The notes under the pieces are model-generated. The model saw only the letters and a program-made list of their open reading frames with translations. It searched no databases and was not told the origin of the DNA. Positions 1-8,895 of a stretch of 59,363 nucleotides of DNA are shown here, piece after piece (the first letter of the stretch is position 1; every line of letters starts with the position of its first letter). Both the position numbers and the translations under genes were made by a program. Source of the DNA: Xinfangfangia pollutisoli (GTDB lineage Bacteria; Pseudomonadota; Alphaproteobacteria; Rhodobacterales; Rhodobacteraceae); assembly GCF_020179405.1 (NCBI RefSeq), contig NZ_JAICBZ010000014.1, forward strand, positions 1 to 59,363, in the 5' to 3' direction.

Positions 1-1260
1 CCCGCCCAGTTCGGCACCCGCCTCGGCCAGCGTGACATGGTGGCCGCGTTCGGCCGCAAGGCCCGCCACCTCCATCCCCGCAGGGCCGCCGCCGATCACC
101 AGCACACGGCGCGCGGCCGCCACACGCGCGGGTTCGGGGTGAACCGTCTCGCGCCCGGTGCGGGGGGTGCCGACACAGCTGATGTGCCGCCCGCGGTAAA
201 GCCGGCCGAAGCAGGCCTGCTCACAGCCGATGCAGGGGGTGATCTCTGCGGCCTGTCCCAGCCGCGCCTTGCGCGCCATATGCGGATCGGCAATCAGCGC
301 GCGGGCGATCCCTGCCATGTCGGCATCGCCCGCAGCCAGCATCTCTTCGGCGAATTCGGCGGTATGGATGCGGGTGCCGTGGATCACCGGCACATCCACC
401 ACATCGCGGATGCGCCGCGCCACCGGGCGATAGGGGCCGGGCGGCAGGCCCATTGGCGGCTCATGCAGCATGTTGGACACCAGATCGCCGTCGGTTCCCG
501 CGCTGACATCGACGTAATCCAGCGCCCCGGCCGTTACCAGAAGCGGCACGATGGCCGCCATATCCCCGCTGGTCAGCCCGCCAGGCACCAGCTCATCGCC
601 CGAGCAGCGGATGCCCAGCGGAATATCCGGCCCGATGGCGCGGCGCACGGCAGACAGGATTTCCATGGCAAAGCGGGCGCGGTTTTCCGGCGGCCCGCCA
701 TAGGCATCGGTGCGGAAATTCGTCAGCGGGGACAGGAACTGCTGCACCAGAAGACCATGGCCGCAATGGACCTCGATCCCGTCCAGCCCGGCCTCAATGC
801 AGCGGCGGGCGGCATCGGCATGGGCCTGCACGATGATCTGAATCTCCTCATGCGTCATCGCATGGGCCACCTCGGCATATTTCCCCTCGAACGTGGCCGA
901 GGCCGACCAGAGCGGCACCGGCCGGGCCGAGGTGGCCAGCCCCATATGCGACAGATAGCCAAAGACCCGCGTGCCATGCGCCTGCACCCGCCGCGCCAGC
1001 CGTGACAGGCCCGGGATGATGCGGTCGTCATAGTTGCACAGCAACCCGGTGATGCCGGGGCTGGACGGATGCACCTGCTGCGAGCCCAGCATGATCAGCC
1101 CGGTCTCGCCCTTCGCGCGCTCTTCGTAATAGGCGATCAGCTGGTCATTCGGCGTGCCGTCCCGCGGCATGCCGGTGCCGTGCCCGGTCAGCACCACACG
1201 GTTGCGGATCTCGACCTTGCCCAGGCGGATGGGGGATAGGAGGTTGGGAAAGGCGTTCAT
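1..1260 (-). CDS. Old-yellow-enzyme/NADH:flavin oxidoreductase with Fe-S site (partial, 3' end outside window)
   Basis: 420 codons are visible from ATG at 1260 and run off the left edge. The N-terminal part is an FMN-binding TIM barrel with the family signature HGLLVQQFLSP followed by N-x-R-x-D-x-YGG. Then comes a four-cysteine cluster motif C-x2-C-x3-C-x11-C (about C343, C346, C350, C362) and the start of a second dinucleotide fold, VIGGGPAG. This layout is that of the trimethylamine/dimethylamine dehydrogenase, 2,4-dienoyl-CoA reductase and N-methylproline demethylase group (FMN, 4Fe-4S, FAD). It starts 1 nt after the stop of the DAO-type gene, so it is the last visible gene of the operon. 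An amine demethylase/dehydrogenase role is inference; the substrate cannot be read from sequence. Confidence 0.85.
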   Translation of the reverse strand, partial: MNAFPNLLSPIRLGKVEIRNRVVLTGHGTGMPRDGTPNDQLIAYYEERAKGETGLIMLGSQQVHPSSPGITGLLCNYDDRIIPGLSRLARRVQAHGTRVFGYLSHMGLATSARPVPLWSASATFEGKYAEVAHAMTHEEIQIIVQAHADAARRCIEAGLDGIEVHCGHGLLVQQFLSPLTNFRTDAYGGPPENRARFAMEILSAVRRAIGPDIPLGIRCSGDELVPGGLTSGDMAAIVPLLVTAGALDYVDVSAGTDGDLVSNMLHEPPMGLPPGPYRPVARRIRDVVDVPVIHGTRIHTAEFAEEMLAAGDADMAGIARALIADPHMARKARLGQAAEITPCIGCEQACFGRLYRGRHISCVGTPRTGRETVHPEPARVAAARRVLVIGGGPAGMEVAGLAAERGHHVTLAEAGAELGG

Positions 1261-1261
1261 C

Positions 1262-2428
1262 TCAGGCCACCGCAAGGATGGGGGCAGAGTGGAACCGCGC
1301 CAGCGCGTCCGGGTCCGTGGCATCCAGACGGTGCGGATCGAACGGCGCCAGCAGCGGGTGCCCGCCACGGGCCACATCCTCGGCCACCGCCGCCCCCACG
1401 GCGGGCGAGATCTGGAAGCCGTGGTTCGAAAACCCCGCCGCCAGATACAGGCCCGGCATCGACATGCGCCCGACCAGCGGGTTGCCGTCGGGCGATTGCG
1501 CCTCGGCCCCGGCCCAGACCTGCACCATGCGCTGCCGGGCCAGCCGCGGCATCACCGCCACGCCGGTTGACCATTGTTCCGACATATGCGTATCCACCGG
1601 CAGCGCCTGCAGACCCTGCCCCGTGGGGCGCGACATCCAGTTGCCGCCCAGCATGAACTGGCCCGACCGCAATTGCTTCAGCGACAGATTCCGCCCCACG
1701 GCGGTGACCGTGGGGGCCAGAAGCCCGGGCACCGCCATGTCCGACAGCAGCATGGTCAGCGCGCGCCAGCGCAGGGGAAGCGTCAGGCCCAGCCCGGCCA
1801 GCAGCTCAAGGCTCCATGCCCCGGCAGCCACGATCGTCAGCGGCGCCTCCAGCGCGTCGGGGCCCGTGGTGATGCCGGTCACGCCTGCTGCGCCTCGGGT
1901 CAGCCGCACCGGGGCGCCAAGCCGCGCCTCTCCGCCCGCGCGGCGAAAGGCGGCCAGCGCCGCGCGCGCCACGCGGCCCGGATGGGCCTGGCCATCGCCC
2001 GGCGTCCACGCCCCGCCCAGCGCGCGGGGGGTGACTTCGGGCGCGATCTCGCGCAGATGCGCGCCTTCGACCAGTTCGATGTCCAGCCCGGCGGCCCGGT
2101 CCGTGGCCACCCGGGCGCGGATTACCTCCAGCCCCGCTTCGGTTTCGGTCAAATGCAGGTGGCCGCCAAGGCTGACCTCCAGATCGGCGTCCAGCTCTGC
2201 CTCCATCCCGGGCCAGCGGGCGGCGGCGATCCGGGTCAGCGGCTGGTCGGCGGCGCTGCGGCCCTGACGGCGCAATCCGCCCGCACTGGCCCATGTGGCA
2301 CTGCTGGCGCTGGCGGGCTGCTGGGCCGGATCGGCCAGCACGACGCGCGCGCCGTTTCGCACCAGATGCCAGGCGATCATGGTGCCGATGATCCCGGCCC
2401 CGGCGACGATCACATCCGGGCGGGTCAT
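1262..2428 (-). CDS. FAD-dependent oxidoreductase, DAO family
   Basis: 388 aa. A Rossmann FAD motif (VAGAGIIG) lies at residues 8-15, and the C-terminus has the DAO-type pattern GLYLAAGFSNHGFQISPAVG, where the isoalloxazine-contacting loop normally sits. Length and layout fit the glycine/sarcosine/D-amino-acid/opine oxidase group. The ATG overlaps the stop of the upstream GMC gene by 4 nt (ATGA), which implies translational coupling. Such enzymes oxidise a secondary or primary amine to an imine. Together with the OYE-type enzyme next door this suggests stepwise oxidation of an N-substituted compound, but the substrate is unknown. Confidence 0.82.
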   Translation of the reverse strand: MTRPDVIVAGAGIIGTMIAWHLVRNGARVVLADPAQQPASASSATWASAGGLRRQGRSAADQPLTRIAAARWPGMEAELDADLEVSLGGHLHLTETEAGLEVIRARVATDRAAGLDIELVEGAHLREIAPEVTPRALGGAWTPGDGQAHPGRVARAALAAFRRAGGEARLGAPVRLTRGAAGVTGITTGPDALEAPLTIVAAGAWSLELLAGLGLTLPLRWRALTMLLSDMAVPGLLAPTVTAVGRNLSLKQLRSGQFMLGGNWMSRPTGQGLQALPVDTHMSEQWSTGVAVMPRLARQRMVQVWAGAEAQSPDGNPLVGRMSMPGLYLAAGFSNHGFQISPAVGAAVAEDVARGGHPLLAPFDPHRLDATDPDALARFHSAPILAVA

Positions 2429-4683
2429 GCCGCCACCTCGGCATCCGCGGCCTGATCGGCAAGGATGCCGTCCGCCGCGCGCAGGGACAGCGCAAGGATC
2501 GTCAGCGCCGGATTCACCGGCGGCAGCGAGACGAAGCTGGACCCGCCCACCACCACCAGACCGGGCGTATCATGGACCCGCCCGAACCCGTCGGTGACCG
2601 AGGTTTCGGGGTCATCCCCCATTCTTGTGCCGCCGGTGTCATGGGTGCTGATCGGCCCGGTCAACACAGGACGGCGCCAGATCCGGACCGCCCCCATCTT
2701 CTCGGCGATCTGCACGGCGCGATCCTGCACATAGGGGATCATCTTCTTCTCGTTCTCGCCCACGTCAAAGGTGATGCGCACAACCGGGCGGCCATGGGCG
2801 TCCTTCACCTCGGGGTCCAGATCCAGCCGGTTGTTTCCGGAGGGCAGGATTTCCGGGTCGATGAACAGCATGGCCGTGCGGGCATAGGCGGCCACAAAGA
2901 AATCGCGCCAGGCCCGGCCATAGCGCGGCACATCCGGCGGCAGCACACCCGAAGCCTCGATCGGCAGATACTGGTTGAAGGCGGCGATCCGGCCGCCGCG
3001 AATGAAGCCAAGGCCGGTGTGGTCAAAATGATCGCAGGAGAGATCGGCCACCGCCATCGCCTGCGCGGTCGGCCCGATAAAGCGGTTGACCGGCGTGTCG
3101 AAGACCGCATGGACGGACGGCTGCTGCCGCGTCAGGTAGTGACGACCCACCTGTCCATGCGTGTTGCCAAGGCCCTGCGGATGCGCATCATCCCGGGACA
3201 ACAGCAGAAGGCGCGTGTTCTCAAAGGCATAGGTTGCCACCACCACCGTCCGTGCCTTTTGCACATGGCGCTGACCGTCGCGACTGAGAAAGGCCACGCC
3301 GCTGGCCCGGCCCTCCTCGGTCAGGATTTCCATCACCCGCGCGCCGGTCAGCACGGTCAGCCGCCCGCTGGCCAGCGCCTTGGGCAGCACGGTGTTCTGG
3401 GCCGAGGCCTTGGCATCCACATGGCAGCCGAACCGCGAACAGAAACTGCAATAGGTGCAGGCGTGCCGCCCTTCATAGGGCGCGGTCAGGATCGCGGCGG
3501 GCAGCGGAAACGGATGGTAGCCGCAGCTTTCGGCAGCATCGGCGAACATCTGGCCCAGGCCGGATGTCCGCAGCGCGGGCATGGCATAGGGGCGGCTGCG
3601 CGGCGCCTCGAACGGGTTGCCGCGGTTGCGGCGGCCGAAGGCCGCCTTGCCCCCGGCATGACCCGACACGCCGAGCAGGCGTTCCGCCGTGTCGTAATAG
3701 GGTTCCAGATCGGCATAGGACATCGGCCAGTCCGCCAATGTGCTGTCCGCCGGGATGCTGTCCTCGCCATATTTCGCCACCGTGGCGGACCGGACGCGGA
3801 AATCGTCTTCATAGAACCGCATCGCCACCGCCCCCCAGGCGATGGAATTGCCGCCAAGCGCGGTTTCCAGACCCTGGCTCATCACCGCGCGGCGGGCGGG
3901 CTGGCCGGGGCGCAGGCGCCAGGTCGGCACCTCGTCATTGAACTTCTCGGCGCCCCCGACGTTGCGGAAAGCGGTGGCGGATAACTCGTCCATCGCATGT
4001 TCCCGGCCGGAGCGGCGGCCTCCCGCCTCAAGGATCACCACGGTCTTGCCCGCCTGCACCAGACGGTGCGCCATGAAGCTGCCCACGGCGCCGCCACCCA
4101 CGATCAGCACATCGGGCGCCTCGACCGGGCCGGTGGCATCGGTGGTTTCGGGAGCATCGGGCAGCCGGGCATCCTGCGGCAGTTGCGCCATGGGTTGCGG
4201 GGCGCGGGTGATCGTGCGCCCGGCCTGTTGATCTTCGGCGGTATAGCCGAATTGCGCGCCCGGAAAGCCGATCAGCGCCCAACCCGCCGCATTGCGGTTG
4301 CCGCCATGGGCGGGATCGCAGAACAGCCCTTCGCGCAGATGCCGCCAGATCAGGTCAAACGCGCTGCGGTCCGGGTTCTGCGGCAGGCCGGGTAGGGTGC
4401 CGGCCTCGAAGGCTGCCAGAATGTCATCCTGCACCGCCTCTGCGGCCGCCGCATAATCACCCGCGGCCGCGGCATCCAGTGCGGACAGGACTGCGCGATA
4501 TTCCGCAACGAACCCGACATAGGGTCCGGCCAGTGCCGCACAGACGTAATCCGCCGCGCCGATCTTTACCGCGCCGGGGGTTCCGTCCCGGCCCGGCGGA
4601 AAAATCCGGTCGAACAAAGCATCAAGCGTGCGGCGTTCGGCGGGGGAAAGCGGCCCCGCCTCCGGCAGGCTGGCATCCGTCAT
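2425..4683 (-). CDS. Gluconate 2-dehydrogenase subunit 3-like domain fused to GMC oxidoreductase
   Basis: 752 aa from ATG 4683. An in-frame TTG lies one codon upstream, but the ATG forms a TGATG junction with the ABC ATPase stop. Residues about 12-150 match the gluconate 2-dehydrogenase subunit 3 family, including GGNRNAAGWALIGFPG. From about residue 190 comes a GMC flavoprotein with GGGAVG at its N-terminus. The C-terminal GMC pair is also present: His in STHDTGGTRMG and Asn in PPVNPALTILALSLR. In the classical enzyme the small subunit and the flavin subunit are separate, with a cytochrome c subunit; no cytochrome gene lies here and no signal peptide is seen. It probably oxidises an alcohol or sugar carbon of the compound imported by the adjacent ABC system. 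Confidence 0.85.
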   Translation of the reverse strand: MTDASLPEAGPLSPAERRTLDALFDRIFPPGRDGTPGAVKIGAADYVCAALAGPYVGFVAEYRAVLSALDAAAAGDYAAAAEAVQDDILAAFEAGTLPGLPQNPDRSAFDLIWRHLREGLFCDPAHGGNRNAAGWALIGFPGAQFGYTAEDQQAGRTITRAPQPMAQLPQDARLPDAPETTDATGPVEAPDVLIVGGGAVGSFMAHRLVQAGKTVVILEAGGRRSGREHAMDELSATAFRNVGGAEKFNDEVPTWRLRPGQPARRAVMSQGLETALGGNSIAWGAVAMRFYEDDFRVRSATVAKYGEDSIPADSTLADWPMSYADLEPYYDTAERLLGVSGHAGGKAAFGRRNRGNPFEAPRSRPYAMPALRTSGLGQMFADAAESCGYHPFPLPAAILTAPYEGRHACTYCSFCSRFGCHVDAKASAQNTVLPKALASGRLTVLTGARVMEILTEEGRASGVAFLSRDGQRHVQKARTVVVATYAFENTRLLLLSRDDAHPQGLGNTHGQVGRHYLTRQQPSVHAVFDTPVNRFIGPTAQAMAVADLSCDHFDHTGLGFIRGGRIAAFNQYLPIEASGVLPPDVPRYGRAWRDFFVAAYARTAMLFIDPEILPSGNNRLDLDPEVKDAHGRPVVRITFDVGENEKKMIPYVQDRAVQIAEKMGAVRIWRRPVLTGPISTHDTGGTRMGDDPETSVTDGFGRVHDTPGLVVVGGSSFVSLPPVNPALTILALSLRAADGILADQAADAEVAA

Positions 4684-5456
4684 CAAGAGGTCCTCAGCAG
4701 TCTTTTCAGGAAGGCCTGGCTGCGCGGATGCTGCGGATTGCGCAGCACCTCGGCCGTCGGGCCCTGTTCGACGATGCGGCCCTGATCGAAGACCACGATC
4801 CGGTCGGCCACATCGCGGGCGAATTGCATCTCATGCGTCACGACCAGCATGGTCATCCCCTGCGCCGCCAGATTGCGCATGACGTTCAGCACCTCTTCCA
4901 CCAGTTCGGGGTCCAGTGCCGAGGTCGGCTCGTCAAACAGCATCACCTGCGGTTCCATCGCCAGCGCCCGGGCAATCGCCACCCGCTGCTGCTGTCCGCC
5001 CGACAGCTCCGAGGGGAAGCGCGCTTCCTTGTCGGCCAGCCCGACCTGCGCCAGCAGATCGCGGGCGCGGGCGGTGGCCTCTTTGCGCGACAGGCCACGC
5101 ACGGCCATCGGCGCCTCGATCAGGTTCTGCAGCACGGTGAAATGCGGGAACAGGTTGAACTGCTGGAACACCATGCCGATGTCGGCGCGGCGGCGGCGCA
5201 GGGCACGTTCGCCCAAAGCAGCGCCCATCTGGCGGCCATCCACGATCACCTCGCCCGAATCCGGGGGATCCAGGAAGTTCAGGCAGCGCAGCAGCGTGGA
5301 TTTGCCCGAGCCGGAGCCGCCGACGATGGCCAGCACCTCGCCCTTGCGGACGGACAGGCTGACATCTTCCAGCGCGACATAGGTGCCGTAGGTCTTTTTC
5401 AGGTTGATGGCCTGAACCATCAGCCGCTCTTCCACATGATGAGGAACATGCGTCAT
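4683..5456 (-). CDS. Polar amino-acid-type ABC transporter, ATP-binding subunit
   Basis: 257 aa. Walker A is GGSGSGKSTLL, the signature is LSGGQQQRVAIARAL and Walker B is VMLFDEPTSALDPE, all in the arrangement of the GlnQ/HisP family. It begins directly after the stop of the second permease gene, so permease and ATPase are co-translated. It should energise uptake by the two membrane subunits encoded just upstream in the transcript. GlnQ-like ATPases serve amino acids, opines and related polar compounds. The substrate here is not known, but the operon ends in three flavoenzymes that presumably consume it. Confidence 0.93.
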   Translation of the reverse strand: MTHVPHHVEERLMVQAINLKKTYGTYVALEDVSLSVRKGEVLAIVGGSGSGKSTLLRCLNFLDPPDSGEVIVDGRQMGAALGERALRRRRADIGMVFQQFNLFPHFTVLQNLIEAPMAVRGLSRKEATARARDLLAQVGLADKEARFPSELSGGQQQRVAIARALAMEPQVMLFDEPTSALDPELVEEVLNVMRNLAAQGMTMLVVTHEMQFARDVADRIVVFDQGRIVEQGPTAEVLRNPQHPRSQAFLKRLLRTS

Positions 5457-6128
5457 TCAGCGCCCTCCGGGCGTCAGGCGGTAGCGCCGCCGCAGATGTC
5501 GTTCCGCCCAGGCCTGAAACAGCACCAGCGCCCCGCTGATGATCAGATACAGCGCCCCGGCGAAGAGGATGAAGGTGAACGGATCATAGGTGATGGACGA
5601 GGCCCGGCTGGCCGCGGCGGTCAGCTCCCCGACCGCCACCATCGAGGCCAGCGAGGATCCTTTCACCATGATGATCGCCCGCGTCATATAGGGCGGCACG
5701 ATCAGCGGAATGGCCTGCGGAATGATGATGCGGCAGAAGATCCGCGCGGGCGACAGGCCAAGCGCGCGGGCCGCCTGATACTGGCCGCGGTCCACCGCGG
5801 ACAGGCCCGCCCGGATATCCTCGCTCATATAGGCGGCGCCCATCACCGATAGGCCGATGATCGCCGCAGCCATGGGCGACAGGCTCAGCCCCAGCTGCGG
5901 GCCGCCGTAGAAGACGAAGAACAGCACGATCACCGCAGGCAGCAGACGCACTGCATTGACCGCAACGATCAGCAGGGCATTCACCACCGGCACCCGCGCC
6001 TCGCGCAGGATGGCGATCAGCAGTGCCACCGGGGTGGCAAGGATCAGCGTCGCGGCCGAAATCTGCAGGGTGACGAGCAGCCCCTCCCACAGTTGCGGCC
6101 AGTATTCGATCAGACGGGCGGGGTTCAT
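5457..6128 (-). CDS. Polar amino-acid-type ABC transporter permease (second)
   Basis: 223 aa from ATG 6128, which overlaps the stop of the first permease by 4 nt (ATGA). A longer reading upstream to 6443 only shadows the other permease in a different frame and was not used. The protein has several membrane segments and the EAA-loop region typical of HisM/GlnP permeases, around ARALGLSPARIFCRIIIPQAIPL. It probably forms a heterodimer with the next permease. It carries the same ARALGLSP loop as its partner, which suggests an old duplication within the family. Confidence 0.9.
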   Translation of the reverse strand: MNPARLIEYWPQLWEGLLVTLQISAATLILATPVALLIAILREARVPVVNALLIVAVNAVRLLPAVIVLFFVFYGGPQLGLSLSPMAAAIIGLSVMGAAYMSEDIRAGLSAVDRGQYQAARALGLSPARIFCRIIIPQAIPLIVPPYMTRAIIMVKGSSLASMVAVGELTAAASRASSITYDPFTFILFAGALYLIISGALVLFQAWAERHLRRRYRLTPGGR

Positions 6129-6796
6129 GTGCGGCCCCCCCGGCGGCGCCGGGCGGCCCAACGTTCCCCGGCCATCTGCAGGATCAGCAGGATTGCATCC
6201 AGCACGGCGTAGATCGCCGCCGCCACGATCAGGATTTCCAGCGGCCGGTAGGTGACCACGAAGACCCGCTTCGCGGCCGAGGCCAGCTCCGGCACGGCCA
6301 CCGCCGCGGCCAGGGCGGTGCCCTTCAGGATCTCGGTCGCGTGGCTGATATAGGGGGGCAGCGCGGCGGGAATGGTCTGCGGCAGGATCACCCGGATCAG
6401 CGTCCGCGTGGGCGACAGGCCAAGGGCGCGGGCCGCCTGCCACTGCCCGGCCGGGACAGAGTTCAGCCCTGCCGTGAAGGCTTCGGCAAAGTAGAAGGCC
6501 ATGTAACTGGACATCGCCACGATGGCCGAGGGCAGTGGGTTCAGCTTCAGCCCGATCAGCGGCAGCGCGAAGAAGGCGAAGAACAGGATCAGCAGCGGCG
6601 GGATACCGCGGAAGATCCAGCTGAGTGTCATCAGAATGCCGCGCACCGGGGCCGAGCGGGCATTGCGCAGCAACGCCAGAACGCAGCCGATGGGTGTCGC
6701 GATCAGCAGGACGGCGACGGTCAGCTGCAGCGTGACCAGCGCCCCGCGAAGAAGCGCTGGCCAGACGGTCGGCACGCCGCTGAAATCAAGCTCCAT
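6125..6796 (-). CDS. Polar amino-acid-type ABC transporter permease (first)
   Basis: 223 aa, starting at ATG 6796, 13 nt after the binding-protein stop. The N-terminus resembles GlnP/HisQ permeases (LLRGALVTLQLTVAVLLIATP). The cytoplasmic loop ARALGLSPTRTLIRVILPQ is the ATPase-contact EAA loop. Several hydrophobic helices span the inner membrane. Gene order (binding protein, permease, permease, ATPase) is the standard layout of polar amino-acid importers. Specificity depends on the binding protein at 6810-7700 and cannot be assigned from the permease. Confidence 0.9.
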   Translation of the reverse strand: MELDFSGVPTVWPALLRGALVTLQLTVAVLLIATPIGCVLALLRNARSAPVRGILMTLSWIFRGIPPLLILFFAFFALPLIGLKLNPLPSAIVAMSSYMAFYFAEAFTAGLNSVPAGQWQAARALGLSPTRTLIRVILPQTIPAALPPYISHATEILKGTALAAAVAVPELASAAKRVFVVTYRPLEILIVAAAIYAVLDAILLILQMAGERWAARRRRGGRT

Positions 6797-6809
6797 GCCG
6801 ACGCAGCCC

Positions 6810-7700
6810 TCAGTAACCGATGCGGTTCAGCAGGTCGACTTCGGCGGTCGAGGTGGCATGCTTGCCCACCAGTTCCGCCAGCGTGCCATCGGCGCGGTAA
6901 TTGCCCAGCAGCGTGTTCACGGCCACCAGCAGGTCCGGCTCGTTCGGGTTCACGCACAGGCTTTGGGCAAAGACCTCCAGCGCGGGGCCGATCATCACCA
7001 GATCATCCTTGTTCGGCGCCGATTCCAGCGTGGACAGGGCGTTCGACAGGTTCATCACGATGACCTGTGCCTGCCCGTTCTGCAGCCCCAGCAGCGATTC
7101 CTGCAGTCCGGGAAATTCGATGGATTCAGCTTCGGGCAGCTTGGTCTTTGCGCCTTCGAAATAGATTTCGCCGCGCACGCCGCCCAGGGTAAAGCCGCCC
7201 TGATCGAAGGTGCTGATGCCCGAGGATTTCAGCGTGATCCCGACCGTGGCATTCAGCCCGGTGGGCGAGGTCATGAGAAACTGGTCCGACCCCAGACGCT
7301 CGGCATTCCAGGAGGCGCCGTCGCAGGCGATGTCAAAGCGGCCCGCGGCCAGACCGGGCAGGATGCCCGCCCATTCCAGCTGCACGAATTCGACTTCCAG
7401 TCCCAGATCCTCGGCCAGCTTGCCGAAAAGCTCGACATAGGATCCGCTCAGCTCACCCGAGACCGGATCGACGAAGGTCCGGGGCGGAGAGGCGCCGGTG
7501 GTGCCGACCGTCAGGACGCCATCCTTGATCAGATGCTTCAGCGGCCAGGGCTTGGGGTAGTTCAGGAACGGCTGCGGTGCGCCGATCGCGTCTTCAAAGG
7601 CGGTCGTGGCGGCGGACTCCTGCGCCTTTGCGGGCAGGGCGGTCAGCCCGGCCGCAAGGGCCGCGGCCGAGATCAGGGCTTTGGTCGTCTGCGCGATCAT
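6810..7700 (-). CDS. ABC transporter periplasmic solute-binding protein (family 3 type)
   Basis: 296 aa from ATG 7700. This start is preferred over an extended reading to 7916 because a GGGAG Shine-Dalgarno lies just upstream and a clean signal peptide follows: a hydrophobic stretch ending in LPAKA before QES. The body has the family 3 pattern, LKHLIKDGVLTVGT near the start and GRFDIACD in the middle. It is secreted to the periplasm and delivers a small polar solute, probably an amino acid or derivative, to the permeases encoded downstream. It follows the Bug-type gene by 49 nt, so both are probably on one transcript. Confidence 0.9.
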   Translation of the reverse strand: MIAQTTKALISAAALAAGLTALPAKAQESAATTAFEDAIGAPQPFLNYPKPWPLKHLIKDGVLTVGTTGASPPRTFVDPVSGELSGSYVELFGKLAEDLGLEVEFVQLEWAGILPGLAAGRFDIACDGASWNAERLGSDQFLMTSPTGLNATVGITLKSSGISTFDQGGFTLGGVRGEIYFEGAKTKLPEAESIEFPGLQESLLGLQNGQAQVIVMNLSNALSTLESAPNKDDLVMIGPALEVFAQSLCVNPNEPDLLVAVNTLLGNYRADGTLAELVGKHATSTAEVDLLNRIGY

Positions 7701-7749
7701 TTGTTGAAACTCCCGGTTGGTGTTTTTGTCTGGTCTTCTTCGGTGCGGG

Positions 7750-8637
7750 TCAGCCCGGCAAAAGCCCGGCCAGCCCCAGATGGCTGCGGTACCAGTCCCA
7801 TTCGCGGTCAAGGAATGCGCGGAAGCCGGGGCCGGGCAGATAGGCATCGGCCTGCCCGTTGCGGGCCAGATAGTCCGCCCAGGCCCGGGTGCCGCGGACC
7901 TTTTCGATGATGGCATGCCAGCGGGCTTGCGCCTCAGGCGACACGCCGGGTGGTGCCATCAGCCCGCGCCACAGCTGGAACGTCACCGGCACGCCCGCCT
8001 CGCCCAGCGTGGGCACGTCGGGAAAGGCGGGCAGGCGTGCGTCATCCAGCGCGGCCAGCACCCGCAATGTGCCCGCCTCGACATGCGGCAGGATTTCGGC
8101 GGCCACGCCGCAACCCCAGTCCAGCGTGCCCTCGATCAGGCCGTTCCAGACCGCGGGTTCGCTGGGAACCACGATGAATTCCACATCCGCCCCGGCGCCC
8201 TTTGCGATGGACAGCGACAGGAGGTGGTTGATCCCGCCCAGAAAATACCCGCCCGTCCGGGTGGTGCGGCGGCCGATGTCGCGCAGGAAATCCGCCGCAT
8301 CGGCCCAGGGCGCATCGGCGCGGCAGACCAGAAAGAAGCGGTCCGCCACCAGCCGCGCCACCGGCGTCAGGTCCCGGTGCGTCAGTGCCATGCCACGCAG
8401 CAGCGGGGCCTGTATGAACACGGGCGTGCAGGTCGAGATCATGGTCTCTGCCCCCGGCCTGGTGATCATCAGGTTCATGGAATCGACTCCGGGATCGTCG
8501 CCCCGCGGCACGAATTGCCAGCTGCGGTCATCCGCGGCGGCCTCTGCCACGCCGGCGGCAAAGGCCTCGGCCAGGACGGGCGGGGCCGATCCGGGCGGTC
8601 CGTGGATGATGAATTCGACAGTCTCGGGGGGCGTCAT
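7750..8637 (-). CDS. Bug/TctC-like solute-binding protein lacking a signal peptide
   Basis: 295 aa. The sequence follows the Bug (tripartite tricarboxylate receptor) fold: a start near VEFIIHGPPGSAPPVLAEAF, then DLTPVARL, and the late motif FPDVPTLGEAGVP. Bug proteins are normally periplasmic and about 320 aa with a cleaved leader. Here the N-terminus begins directly with the mature domain and no hydrophobic leader is seen, and no upstream extension is obvious. No TctA/TctB membrane genes are in the window. It is the first gene of the ABC/oxidoreductase operon. It may be a cytosolic sensor or chaperone for the same ligand, or the leader may have been lost. Confidence 0.78.
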   Translation of the reverse strand: MTPPETVEFIIHGPPGSAPPVLAEAFAAGVAEAAADDRSWQFVPRGDDPGVDSMNLMITRPGAETMISTCTPVFIQAPLLRGMALTHRDLTPVARLVADRFFLVCRADAPWADAADFLRDIGRRTTRTGGYFLGGINHLLSLSIAKGAGADVEFIVVPSEPAVWNGLIEGTLDWGCGVAAEILPHVEAGTLRVLAALDDARLPAFPDVPTLGEAGVPVTFQLWRGLMAPPGVSPEAQARWHAIIEKVRGTRAWADYLARNGQADAYLPGPGFRAFLDREWDWYRSHLGLAGLLPG

Positions 8638-8677
8638 CAGCGGTCTTCCGGCAGTTCAGATTTCTTGTGATGTTACG

Positions 8678-8697
8678 TCTGATATTTCTTACGTCAA
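8678..8697 (-). promoter_or_regulatory. Candidate promoter element and GntR-type operator for the Bug/ABC operon
   Basis: On the minus strand TTGACG (8697-8692) stands 16 bp from TAACAT (8675-8670), a plausible -35/-10 pair. The spacer carries GAAATATCAGA (8688-8678), the same 11-mer found before the deacylase gene. The hexamer-plus-one GACGTAA occurs twice around it with 16-bp spacing. A repressor bound there would block RNA polymerase. It is inferred only from sequence. Confidence 0.5.
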
Positions 8698-8895
8698 TCC
8701 AAGAGATGCCTTTTCCCCGCCTGCTGTTCTGGCAAACGGCGCCGAAATGCGCATAAAGATGCATCTCTGTGGAAAGATTTCTGACCGGCCCGGCCATATG
8801 CCCGAAATGCGGCAATCAGCCCGGCGGCTGCCGCTTCCGCAGGCCGGCGTAACGCCCGAAAAACCGGAATCACCCGGCGGGCGGGGCCTTTGCCG

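Noticed and set aside
2572-3984. 470-codon plus-strand ORF opposite the GMC gene
   Set aside because: It is an open shadow frame caused by high GC; it contains no domain motifs and the minus-strand protein is clearly the real one. The same holds for the long plus frames opposite maeB, mnmG and parB.
5457-6443. 328-codon reading for the second ABC permease
   Set aside because: The first 105 codons are Pro/Arg/Gly-rich and antiparallel in character to the other permease's frame; ATG 6128 with ATGA overlap gives the normal 223-aa size.
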